20,503 nucleotides of DNA. Origin: Candidatus Woesearchaeota archaeon (GTDB lineage: Archaea; Nanobdellota; Nanobdellia; Woesearchaeales; UBA11576). A model generated the notes under the pieces. The model was not told the DNA's origin and did not search any database. It worked only from the letters and a program-made list of their open reading frames with translations. The stretch covers positions 1 through 20,503 of the forward strand of contig JAHWIS010000083.1 in NCBI GenBank assembly GCA_019322385.1. The letters are read 5' to 3'. Each line of letters begins with the position of its first letter. Within the stretch, counting starts at the first letter, position 1. Of this stretch, positions 1 through 6,764 are shown in pieces. Position numbers and translations under genes: made by a program.

Positions 1-500
1 CCTGCTTCCTTATTATCCTTGATATCAATTATCTCAATCTCGAAATTAAGCTTCTTGCCTGCCAATGGATGATTCAGATCAAGCACGACCACTTCCTTTT
101 CGACCTTCTCTATCTTTGCAGGGAACATCTGACCGGTCGGTGTGCTGATGGTGAGCATCATGCCTGGCTTTGGCTCAGGCTCTTTTGGAAGCATGTTCTT
201 GGGCACTTCCTGCACCCTTTTGTCATCCCTTTCGCCGTATGCTTGGTCAGGATTGAGCATGATATCTGTTTTCTCACCTTTCTTCATGCCGATGACAGCT
301 TTGTCAAAGCCCTTGATCAGCTGGCCAGAGCCGACCACGAACTCCAATGGATCGCGATTCCTGGAACTGTCAAACACCTCGCCAGACTCAAGCTTGCCAG
401 TGTAATGTACGCAAGCGACATCGCCATCTTTCACAGCTCTTCCCTCTTTGGCAGGTTCTTTTGATTCTTTTTCTTGTTTTTCTTGTTTTTTTTCAGACAT
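1..500 (-). CDS. FKBP-type (SlyD-like) peptidyl-prolyl cis-trans isomerase, 3' end outside the window
   Basis: Cytosolic prolyl isomerase and folding chaperone. The reverse-strand translation from the ATG at 500-498 gives a lysine/glutamate-rich N-terminal tail of about 20 residues, then an FKBP core with VHYTGKLESGEVFDSS, the FVVGSGQLIKGFD strand, and GMKKGEKTDIML. An insert-in-flap segment follows (PDQAYGERDD, then VPKNMLP), and the chain returns to the core through VLDLNHPLAGKKLNFEIEII, the hallmark of archaeal and SlyD-type FKBPs. About 166 residues are visible; the stop lies beyond position 1, so a C-terminal extension cannot be excluded. A GGAGG (510-514) sits 9 nt before the ATG, and a TATA-like box at 537-546 would give a leader of about 15 nt. 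It is transcribed divergently from the M50 protease gene. Family assignment is secure; whether it is the short or long archaeal FKBP class is not visible. Confidence 0.93.
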   Translation of the reverse strand, partial: MSEKKQEKQEKESKEPAKEGRAVKDGDVACVHYTGKLESGEVFDSSRNRDPLEFVVGSGQLIKGFDKAVIGMKKGEKTDIMLNPDQAYGERDDKRVQEVPKNMLPKEPEPKPGMMLTISTPTGQMFPAKIEKVEKEVVVLDLNHPLAGKKLNFEIEIIDIKDNKEA

Positions 501-536
501 TTGAAAAAACCTCCGAAAAAGAACCAAAAAGGATAC

Positions 537-546
537 TATATAAATA
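537..546 (-). promoter_or_regulatory. TATA box of the FKBP gene
   Basis: Read on the minus strand the sequence is TATTTATATA. Its centre is about 41 nt upstream of the FKBP ATG at 500, which predicts a transcript start near 515 and a short leader carrying the GGAGG. Assigned from spacing only. Confidence 0.5.
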
Positions 547-582
547 TAGGCATTTTGTTTAAAAGAATAAATAAACTTCAGC

Positions 583-680
583 GCCAATGCCACGCTCGTT
601 TTGCATCATTTTCTGCATATTTGAGCCCAACTGCATTATTTCCTGCTATTCATCCTGTCAGCTCGCTAGGTGGCACTGGC
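583..680 (-). ncRNA. Candidate structured RNA element, copy 1
   Basis: Non-coding element between two divergent promoters. Arms 583-593 and 670-680 pair over 11 positions. Ten are Watson-Crick; the eleventh (587/676) is A-C if read from the plus strand but a G-U wobble if read from the minus strand, so the minus-strand RNA has an unbroken stem. The loop shares blocks with copy 2 at 17094-17194 (plus-strand reading): GCTCG just inside the left arm (594-598), CCCAACTGC (626-634), a CTGC-containing block (638-647) and GCTCGCTAGG running into the right arm (661-670). Spacing from the first to the second block is 32 nt in both copies. A palindromic ATTTAAAT at 709-716 could drive a minus-strand transcript starting near 686, and a T-rich tract follows on the minus strand left of 583. 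The function and family are unknown to me; a conserved DNA hairpin is the alternative. Confidence 0.5.
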
Positions 681-708
681 ACAGCATTAGCCTGTTTTAA
701 AGCAAGAT

Positions 709-716
709 ATTTAAAT
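709..716 (+). promoter_or_regulatory. TATA box of the M50 protease gene, possibly bidirectional
   Basis: ATTTAAAT within ATATTTAAATT. Its centre is about 26 nt before the ATG at 739, the usual archaeal TATA-to-start distance, so the mRNA would be leaderless. The motif is a perfect palindrome and would equally place a minus-strand start near 686, just outside the stem of RNA element copy 1. Confidence 0.55.
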
Positions 717-738
717 TACGGCCCGATTGCTGTATAAA

Positions 739-1368
739 ATGCTTTTTTCGCTGCAAGAAGTGCTGGATATAGTAATAATGACTGTTGCACTGGGCTTTAT
801 CTTCAAGGATGTGTTCCTGCCAAGAAGAGCTCGGGTCGTGGATACAGAGCATTATGATCCGCTGAAGCATTACAAGAGCATCGGACAGCGGTACCGGCTT
901 GGAGGGTTTGTGTTTGCGATGATAGTGACTGCGCCAGCAGTGATACTGCATGAGTTCGGGCATAAGTTCGTGGCGATGGGGTTCGGCGCAGCAGCGACAT
1001 TCAATGCAGCGTATTTCTGGCTCGGCATAGGAGTGCTGCTGAAGCTCCTGAATTTTGGATTCATATTCTTTGTCCCTGCATATGTTGCATGGGCGCCTGC
1101 GACTGCAGCTGCTGCAGCATACATGGCTGCCAATCCATGGGTGACATCAGTCATCGCTTTTGCAGGGCCTGGAGTTAACCTTGTTTTGTTTGCAGTGCCG
1201 ACACTCCTTCTGAAGAGCGCTTCATTCAGGAAGCAATACAAGAAATACCTTCCGATAATATTCCTCACAGCAAAAGTAAACCTGTTCCTGTTCATCTTCA
1301 ACATGCTGCCAATACCTATGTTCGACGGATGGCATGTCTATGCCGGGTTGATAAAGACGTTTTTCTAG
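739..1368 (+). CDS. Site-2-protease-like membrane zinc metalloprotease (peptidase M50 family)
   Basis: Predicted intramembrane or membrane-embedded zinc protease of 209 residues. The zinc-binding HEFGH is at residues 71-75 within a hydrophobic helix, and the second catalytic motif NMLPIPMFDG is at 188-197, with Asp196 as the third likely metal ligand. This is the standard M50 pair. Several hydrophobic helices lie between them, including the Ala-rich stretch around 118-131 and a VTSVIAFAGPGVNLVLF helix typical of the family. The short form, lacking PDZ or CBS domains, is common in archaea. The ATG at 739 is chosen over an in-frame TTG at 727 because it sits 26 nt from the TATA box, suggesting a leaderless mRNA. 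The substrate is unknown. It stands alone, followed 93 nt later by the CTP synthase gene with its own promoter. Confidence 0.88.
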   Translation: MLFSLQEVLDIVIMTVALGFIFKDVFLPRRARVVDTEHYDPLKHYKSIGQRYRLGGFVFAMIVTAPAVILHEFGHKFVAMGFGAAATFNAAYFWLGIGVLLKLLNFGFIFFVPAYVAWAPATAAAAAYMAANPWVTSVIAFAGPGVNLVLFAVPTLLLKSASFRKQYKKYLPIIFLTAKVNLFLFIFNMLPIPMFDGWHVYAGLIKTFF

Positions 1369-1380
1369 CAGATTTTAGTC

Positions 1381-1414
1381 TCAGTTGTTTGGAGGTTGTT
1401 TAGTCATCAACTGA
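1381..1414 (+). terminator. Weak hairpin between the M50 protease gene and pyrG
   Basis: TCAGTTG at 1381-1387 pairs exactly with CAACTGA at 1408-1414 around a 20-nt loop, 12 nt after the protease stop. It may help transcription end or may be chance; there is no strong T-run after it. Confidence 0.25.
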
Positions 1415-1426
1415 TTACAGTAAAAG

Positions 1427-1436
1427 TTTAAATAAA
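1427..1436 (+). promoter_or_regulatory. TATA box of the CTP synthase gene
   Basis: TTTAAATAAA centred about 31 nt before the ATG at 1462 predicts a transcript start near 1457 and a leader of about 5 nt. This is effectively leaderless, consistent with the lack of a Shine-Dalgarno sequence. Confidence 0.55.
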
Positions 1437-1461
1437 CCCGTACTTTACTCAAGAACCCGTA

Positions 1462-3093
1462 ATGGCTGGCAAAAGAGAGACAAGATACATTGTTGTTACG
1501 GGAGGAGTTCTGTCAGGATTAGGCAAAGGAATCGCAGCAGCAAGCATCGGTCATCTGCTATCTTCTCGACTCAAGGTCATACCGATGAAGCTCGACGGGT
1601 ACCTGAACACAGATCCAGGGACGATGAACCCAATAGAGCACGGAGAAGTGTTTGTTCTTGACGATGGCGGAGAGGTTGATATGGATTTCGGGCATTACGA
1701 ACGATTCCTTGGAGTTACGTGCAAGTTCGACTGGAACCTCACGATGGGAAAGATCTTTTCTGAGATCCGCGAAAAGGAAAGGAGAGGGGATTATCTCGGC
1801 AAGACAGTGCAGTACATACCGCATGTTGTGGACCTCATCAAGAGCAAGCTGCAGGAGGTCGCTGAAAAAGAGGAAGCAGACATTCTCTTGGTCGAGGTCG
1901 GAGGGACTGTCGGTGATATTGAGAATGAGCTGTATATCGAGGCAGTGAGGCAGCTGAGGAATGATATCGGAAGCAAGAACATGCTTTACGTCCACCTCAC
2001 CTACGTACCAGTACCTTCAGGTGTCAATGAGCAGAAATCAAAACCAACGCAGCAGAGCGTGAACCTTCTCAGGCAGAGAGGCATAAAGCCAGACGTGATA
2101 ATCGCAAGATGCTCTGATTATCTGGACCCTGCAATAAAGCGCAAGATTGCTGTGTTCTGTGATGTCGACGAGAATGCAGTGATAACCGGCGTCGATGTGG
2201 ACAATGTTTACAAGATACCGCTTATCTTTGAGAACCAGGGAATATCAGAGATGATTCACAAGAAGCTCGGGATATACTCGCCGCCAGACATCAGGCAATG
2301 GGAAGAGCTGCTGCATAATCTCGACGGTCTGGACAAACGCATCACGATTGCTATATGCGGAAAATACACAAAGCTCGAGGACAGCTATGCAAGCATAATC
2401 GAGGCATTGATGCATTGCTCAGCGCATACCAAACACAAGGTGTACATCAAATGGATAGAGACAACAGAGATTGAGGAAGGAAAAATCACTGCAGAAGAGG
2501 CGCTCAAGAATGTCCGTGGCGTGATAGTGCCAGGCGGATTCGGCTCCAGAGGGACTGAAGGAAAGATTGAAGTGATACGTTATATCAGGGAGAACAATAT
2601 CCCGTTCCTCGGCATATGCCTTGGATTGCAGCTTGCAGTGATAGAGCATGCGAGGAGTATCTGCGGGCTTGATAAAGCAAACTCAACAGAGATCGAACCA
2701 AAGACGCCACACCCTGTTGTTGATATCCTTCCAGAGCAGCGTAGCGTAACTGACAAAGGGGGTACGATGAGGCTCGGCGCCTACAAAGCTGTGCTAAAAC
2801 CAGGGACTCTTGCATATGATCTCTATAATTCAGAGATCGTGTGGGAACGACACAGGCACAGGTATGAGGTCAATCCAGATTATCACAAGCAGCTTACAAA
2901 GAACGGCCTTGTCATCTCAGGAGCATCAGAAGACAGTAGGCTTGCAGAGTTCATAGAGATAAAAGACCATCCTTATTTCATCGCGACCCAGGCACATCCA
3001 GAACTCAAATCAAAGCTGGTAGAGCCAGCACCGCTTTTCTTTGGGCTTGTAAGGGCAGCGATCGACTTTAAAAACAAAAATAAGAGCGATTAG
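1462..3093 (+). CDS. pyrG: CTP synthase (glutamine-hydrolysing)
   Basis: Makes CTP from UTP, ATP and glutamine, the last step of de novo pyrimidine nucleotide synthesis, in the cytosol. At 543 residues it has the normal family length. The N-terminal synthetase domain (about 1-285) shows the P-loop region GGVLSGLGKGI (14-24), DGYLNTDPGTMNP, the HGEVFVLDDGGEVDMDFGHYERF region, and EVGGTVGDIE (145-154). The C-terminal class I glutamine amidotransferase domain (about 293-535) has VPGGFGSRG for the oxyanion region, the nucleophile Cys386 in GICLGLQ, and His512/Glu514 in QAHPE. All catalytic residues are intact. The amidotransferase motif carries Leu where the bacterial enzymes usually have Met (GMQ). 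It is flanked by its own TATA box and a T-rich terminator, so it is probably monocistronic. No leader attenuator is visible. Confidence 0.98.
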   Translation: MAGKRETRYIVVTGGVLSGLGKGIAAASIGHLLSSRLKVIPMKLDGYLNTDPGTMNPIEHGEVFVLDDGGEVDMDFGHYERFLGVTCKFDWNLTMGKIFSEIREKERRGDYLGKTVQYIPHVVDLIKSKLQEVAEKEEADILLVEVGGTVGDIENELYIEAVRQLRNDIGSKNMLYVHLTYVPVPSGVNEQKSKPTQQSVNLLRQRGIKPDVIIARCSDYLDPAIKRKIAVFCDVDENAVITGVDVDNVYKIPLIFENQGISEMIHKKLGIYSPPDIRQWEELLHNLDGLDKRITIAICGKYTKLEDSYASIIEALMHCSAHTKHKVYIKWIETTEIEEGKITAEEALKNVRGVIVPGGFGSRGTEGKIEVIRYIRENNIPFLGICLGLQLAVIEHARSICGLDKANSTEIEPKTPHPVVDILPEQRSVTDKGGTMRLGAYKAVLKPGTLAYDLYNSEIVWERHRHRYEVNPDYHKQLTKNGLVISGASEDSRLAEFIEIKDHPYFIATQAHPELKSKLVEPAPLFFGLVRAAIDFKNKNKSD

Positions 3094-3111
3094 TCTTTGT
3101 TTTTTTCTCTT
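3094..3111 (+). terminator. T-rich terminator after pyrG
   Basis: Immediately after the TAG stop the coding strand is pyrimidine-rich, with seven consecutive T within TTTGTTTTTTTCTC. Archaeal RNA polymerase terminates at such U-rich tracts without needing a hairpin. Confidence 0.5.
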
Positions 3112-3152
3112 GACGCTATTTAAAGGCTTTTTATTACTCACCCTTAGAAACA

Positions 3153-3161
3153 TTTATTAAT
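3153..3161 (+). promoter_or_regulatory. TATA box of the secF-secD operon
   Basis: TTTATTAAT centred about 27 nt before the secF ATG at 3184 predicts a leaderless mRNA. No other convincing TATA box is seen up to the end of the second transporter gene, so the four genes probably share it. Confidence 0.5.
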
Positions 3162-3183
3162 AACTGCCTTTTCCAAGCAGGGT

Positions 3184-4275
3184 ATGTCTAGACGTGAAAG
3201 AAAGCTTCTGAGAAGGAAAGGAAAGCGATACAAGTCAGATAGGACTATAGAAGAGGCCAAAGAACACGCGCATGTAGAAAGGCCAGCAAAGAAAAGGAAA
3301 CACAACAAGTTCCTAGAGTTCTATGAGCAGAAATATAAGAAGACAATGTGGTTCACGATATTCCTTCTCGTAATATCACTCATAATAATAGGTGTGTACA
3401 CTGCAGTGAACGGCGAATTCATACCGCGTGGTGTCTCTCTCAAAGGCGGAGTGACTATAACAGTCCCATATGAGGAGAGGTTTGATACTGAAGAACTGCA
3501 AGGCAGCCTGAGAAATGCGTTTCCTGATGCAAGCGTATCAGTGCGGGCAATGACGAGCGCAGGAGAGCGTATAGGGTTCATAGTCGATGCATCAGATGTC
3601 GATCCAGAGCTTCTTCTCAAGGAGATAAAGTCACAGGTGGGCGAGATAGAGAAGTTCAGCCTCGAGACAATGGGATCAGCATTAGGGGAGGCGTTCTTCA
3701 AGCAGATACTGATAGCGATACTGATAGCGTTCGTGCTCATGTCGATAGTGGTGTTCTTATCATTCAAGACATTTGTCCCGTCATTCGCAGTCATACTTTC
3801 AGCAGTGTCAGACATCGCCATGACAATAGCTGTGATAGACCTTTTCGGTATAAGGATAGAGACAGCAGGAATAGCTGCATTGCTCATGATCATAGGATAC
3901 TCTGTGGACACAGATATACTCCTGACGACAAGGGTGCTGAAGAGGACAGAAGGCACTGTGTTCAACAGGGTGATAAGCGCCATGAAGACAGGCCTGACAA
4001 TGACTGTGACATCGATAGCAGCAGTGACTGTAGCGTTCATATTCACACAGTCAGAGACACTCAAACAGATAATGCTCATACTCTTGATAGGCCTCATATT
4101 CGATCTTCTCAATACATGGATACAGAACGTCGGCATACTCCGACTGTATATGGAGCGCAAGTCAAAGAAGAAGGCAGCAGAGACGCTTGCAGAGTACAAG
4201 GAAGAGGCTGTCGAGGCTGAGTACGAGGAAGTAGAGGAGAAACAGGAAGAGAATAAGGAAGAAGAGCAAAAATGA
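3184..4275 (+). CDS. secF: Protein-export membrane protein SecF
   Basis: Partner of SecD in the complex that assists SecYEG-dependent export across the cytoplasmic membrane. The 363-residue protein has TM1 at about 55-75, an extracytoplasmic domain of about 95 residues, then five helices (about 172-193, 197-220, 225-247, 268-288, 292-318). The conserved SecF signature GYSVDTDILL is at 238-247. Two features stand out. The first 53 residues are an extra, strongly basic cytoplasmic segment rich in Arg and Lys (for example RRERKLLRRKGKR). The last 30 residues are strongly acidic (EEVEEKQEENKEEEQK). The ATG at 3184 follows the TATA box by one leaderless spacing. The stop overlaps the secD start as ATGA (4272-4275), implying translational coupling and 1:1 production. 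Archaeal secF upstream of secD is a known order. Confidence 0.95.
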   Translation: MSRRERKLLRRKGKRYKSDRTIEEAKEHAHVERPAKKRKHNKFLEFYEQKYKKTMWFTIFLLVISLIIIGVYTAVNGEFIPRGVSLKGGVTITVPYEERFDTEELQGSLRNAFPDASVSVRAMTSAGERIGFIVDASDVDPELLLKEIKSQVGEIEKFSLETMGSALGEAFFKQILIAILIAFVLMSIVVFLSFKTFVPSFAVILSAVSDIAMTIAVIDLFGIRIETAGIAALLMIIGYSVDTDILLTTRVLKRTEGTVFNRVISAMKTGLTMTVTSIAAVTVAFIFTQSETLKQIMLILLIGLIFDLLNTWIQNVGILRLYMERKSKKKAAETLAEYKEEAVEAEYEEVEEKQEENKEEEQK

Positions 4276-6014
4276 AGACTGTAGCAAAACAAATGCTGAA
4301 AAGTGTAAGGATCATAATACTTGTAGTCTTCGTAGTTCTCTCCCTCATCGCAATCCATCCTGATCCTACGACAGAAGGAGTCGCTATACGAAGTGTCGCG
4401 CGCAACAGCTCGGCAAGCCTTGCAGGCATGGAAAGCCCAAAGCCGACATCAACGCCAATGTCAAAGGAAAGAGTAGTCTCTATCAACAACGAGCCGGTGT
4501 TGGATTTAAAGGCATATACTGATATCGTCTCGGAATTCATGCCAAATCGGACGGTGCAGATAAAGACGACAGAAGGTTTCTATCAGCTTGTGACAAAGCC
4601 GTTGCTCAATGTGACGTATCTCGATGAATGGGAGGAAAAGACTGTCGAAGAGATAGTTCCTGTCAACAAAACATACAAGCTGAAGAATGGGACGCGCATA
4701 AACAGGACAGTGAACGAGACAAGGAACAGGACAGTGTCAGTGCAGAAAACACTTGTCGAGGTGATAGGCACAGAGGACATCGGCCTAAGCGTGTATGACG
4801 CCCCGACAACAAACATACGGAAAGGACTTGACCTCCAGGGAGGTACGCGGGTCCTGCTCCAGCCTGAGAATAAAGTAGCCAGCGAGGACATGGACGTTGT
4901 CATAGAGAACCTGAAAGAAAGGCTGAATGTCTTTGGGCTGAGCGATGTCGTCGTCAGGGAAGCGTCAGACCTTGAAGGAAACCAGTATGTGCTTATCGAG
5001 ATAGCCGGCGCAAACCAGGAAGAGGTCAGGGACCTCATATCAAAGCAAGGCAAGTTCGAGGCGAAAGTAGGTAATGTGACTGTCTTCAGGGGAGGAAATG
5101 ACGTGACGTATGTCTGCAGGAGTGCGGACTGTTCAGGCATCGACCCGCAAAGAGGCTGCGGACAGTCAGGACCGAACCAATGGTCATGTGCATTCAGGTT
5201 CACGATATCACTATCTCCTGAGGCTGCAAAGGGACAGGCAGAAGCGACAAGGAATCTTGATATTGTCGTTGAAGAGAACGGCAATGAGTACCTGAGCGAG
5301 AAGCTTTACCTGTATCTTGATGATGCGCTTGTGGACGAGCTCAACATCGGCGCAGACCTGAAAGGAAGGGCGTCGACAGACATAATGATTTCAGGAAGCG
5401 GAGTCGGCGCTACACAGCAGGACGCGGTCTTTGACGCCCTGAAGAACATGAAGAGGCTCCAGACCATACTCATAACAGGATCGCTCCCTGTGAAGATGGA
5501 AGTGCAGAAGACAGATGCTGTATCTCCAATTCTTGGCCAGGATTTTGTCAAGAACGCGTTCGTGATGGCGATCGCTGCAGTGCTTGCAGTCTCGTTGGTC
5601 ATATTCATAAGATACAGAAAGGTAAAAATCTCTGTGCCGATGCTCTTCACGATGGCGTCAGAGGTCATAATCATATTAGGTGTCGCGGCACTGATACAAT
5701 GGAACATAGACATGGCAGCGATCGCAGGAATAATAGTCGCAGTAGGAACAGGGATAGACGACCAGATAATCATAGCAGACGAGACAATGCGCGGCGAGGC
5801 GCAGAAGTTCGGCTGGAAAGAGCGCCTCAAGAGAGCATTCTTCATCATTATGGTAGCTTATTTCACAGGAGTCGCTGCAATGGTCCCGCTGCTTTTCGCA
5901 GGAGCAGGTCTTCTAAAAGGATTCGCACTCACGACAATCATAGGAATATCAGTAGGTGTCTTTATCACAAGGCCTGCATTCGCCGCAGTAATCGAGATAC
6001 TTCTTAAGAAATAG
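4272..6014 (+). CDS. secD: Protein-export membrane protein SecD with an N-terminal PDZ-like domain
   Basis: Second subunit of SecDF, 580 residues. An N-terminal membrane helix (about 13-28) is followed by a PDZ-like segment at about 35-105, with GVAIRSVARNSSASLAG, then RVVSINNEPVLDLKAY, then NRTVQIKTTEG. A linker rich in N-x-T/S sites follows, then the SecD signature GLDLQGG (185-191) and the P1 head region. Five C-terminal helices (about 427-446, 452-475, 481-503, 520-545, 547-575) include VGTGIDDQIIIADE (491-504), the conserved Asp-containing SecD motif. Four cysteines (282, 287, 296, 306) lie in a short extracytoplasmic loop and could form disulfides or bind metal. The start overlaps the secF stop. 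The TAG stop is 13 nt before the next transporter gene. SecD identity is secure; the PDZ call is from pattern only. Confidence 0.94.
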   Translation: MKTVAKQMLKSVRIIILVVFVVLSLIAIHPDPTTEGVAIRSVARNSSASLAGMESPKPTSTPMSKERVVSINNEPVLDLKAYTDIVSEFMPNRTVQIKTTEGFYQLVTKPLLNVTYLDEWEEKTVEEIVPVNKTYKLKNGTRINRTVNETRNRTVSVQKTLVEVIGTEDIGLSVYDAPTTNIRKGLDLQGGTRVLLQPENKVASEDMDVVIENLKERLNVFGLSDVVVREASDLEGNQYVLIEIAGANQEEVRDLISKQGKFEAKVGNVTVFRGGNDVTYVCRSADCSGIDPQRGCGQSGPNQWSCAFRFTISLSPEAAKGQAEATRNLDIVVEENGNEYLSEKLYLYLDDALVDELNIGADLKGRASTDIMISGSGVGATQQDAVFDALKNMKRLQTILITGSLPVKMEVQKTDAVSPILGQDFVKNAFVMAIAAVLAVSLVIFIRYRKVKISVPMLFTMASEVIIILGVAALIQWNIDMAAIAGIIVAVGTGIDDQIIIADETMRGEAQKFGWKERLKRAFFIIMVAYFTGVAAMVPLLFAGAGLLKGFALTTIIGISVGVFITRPAFAAVIEILLKK

Positions 6015-6027
6015 ATTCGAGGTCCAT

Positions 6028-6411
6028 ATGGGGGAAACAAAGTCATGGGCAATAGGGCTAGTGGTTGTGTGCACAATATTCACAGCGTTAGGATCACTCT
6101 TCTTCAAGAAAGGCGTCGACAAACTGGCATTCAGCATGCAAGGAGTTCTCGACGCTTACCAGATAATAATAGGACTGTTCTTCTATTTCCTCGGATTCAT
6201 ACTCCTTACATTCGCTTTCAAGCACGGCGAGCTGTCGGTTCTCTTCCCTTTTGTCTCATTGAGCTTTGTCTGGGTGGCAATCCTTTCATTCATTTTTCTT
6301 AGCGAGCTGATAAGCCTGGTCGAGGTCCTGGGTGTAGGGGCTATAGTATTCGGAGTCGTCTTGATAGGCATGTCGACCAGGAACAAGAAAAAACTGAAAC
6401 TACGAGGTTAG
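6028..6411 (+). CDS. Half-size DMT-superfamily (EamA/SMR-like) membrane transporter, first of a pair
   Basis: Small membrane protein of 127 residues with four predicted helices (about 7-26, 43-63, 70-91, 99-118), the size of one EamA or small-multidrug-resistance unit. It carries GELSVLFPFVSLSFVWV between helices 2 and 3, which matches GELSVLYPFVALQYIWA in the next gene, so the two are tandem paralogues. The C-terminus is strongly basic (RNKKKLKLRG), which by the positive-inside rule places both ends in the cytoplasm. A GAGGT at 6019-6023 lies 4 nt before the ATG. It lies 13 nt after secD and 1 nt before its partner, so it appears to be in the sec operon. The substrate is unknown; polyamines, lipids, sugar-phosphates and cationic compounds are all transported in this superfamily. 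Confidence 0.82.
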   Translation: MGETKSWAIGLVVVCTIFTALGSLFFKKGVDKLAFSMQGVLDAYQIIIGLFFYFLGFILLTFAFKHGELSVLFPFVSLSFVWVAILSFIFLSELISLVEVLGVGAIVFGVVLIGMSTRNKKKLKLRG

Positions 6412-6412
6412 G

Positions 6413-6763
6413 ATGGAAACTGCATTATGGGCAATAGGGATAATGGTTGTGGTTTCATTACTCAGCGCAGTAGCTACATTCTTCCTCAAGCTTGCGTCAA
6501 AGGATGTGTCATTAAACCTGAAGAAGCTCATCAAGAACTGGAAACTGTTTCTAGGTGTGGTTTTTTATGGGATAGGAACATTGCTGGCGTTGGTCGCATT
6601 CAGGGGTGGCGAGCTTTCAGTGCTCTATCCATTTGTCGCGCTTCAGTATATCTGGGCAAATATCCTTTCTAAGAAATATCTTGACGAGAAGATTAGTGTA
6701 ATCAAGTGGTTAGGGATAGTGCTGATATTTATCGGAGTCAGCCTTATCGGAACAGGAGCGTGA
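6413..6763 (+). CDS. Half-size DMT-superfamily (EamA/SMR-like) membrane transporter, second of a pair
   Basis: Paralogue of the preceding gene, 116 residues and four predicted helices (about 4-24, 44-63, 69-86, 97-115). Positive charge is concentrated in loop 1 (six Lys between helices 1 and 2, including SLNLKKLIKNWK) and loop 3 (KKYLDEK and a further K), while the C-terminus ends in neutral GTGA. The positive-inside rule thus predicts both ends outside, opposite to its partner. The pair probably forms an antiparallel heterodimer, as known for paired SMR proteins such as EbrA/EbrB. The ATG is 1 nt after the partner's TAG, with GAGGT at 6404-6408 as ribosome site. The TGA is 1 nt from the stop of porB on the opposite strand, leaving no room for a separate terminator. 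Confidence 0.82.
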   Translation: METALWAIGIMVVVSLLSAVATFFLKLASKDVSLNLKKLIKNWKLFLGVVFYGIGTLLALVAFRGGELSVLYPFVALQYIWANILSKKYLDEKISVIKWLGIVLIFIGVSLIGTGA

Positions 6764-6764
6764 A

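Noticed and set aside
583..680. The element as a C/D box RNA or hammerhead ribozyme
   Set aside because: CTGA- and TGATG-like strings occur in copy 1 but are not kept in copy 2, and the hammerhead core is absent.
1381..1414. Hairpin before pyrG as a pyrimidine-responsive attenuator
   Set aside because: It lies upstream of the TATA box, so it would not be in the pyrG mRNA.
4109..4540. Long open frames on the strand opposite secF, secD, valS and others
   Set aside because: They are shadows of well-supported genes, with low-complexity Ser/Ala-rich or Cys/His-rich translations and no family motifs.
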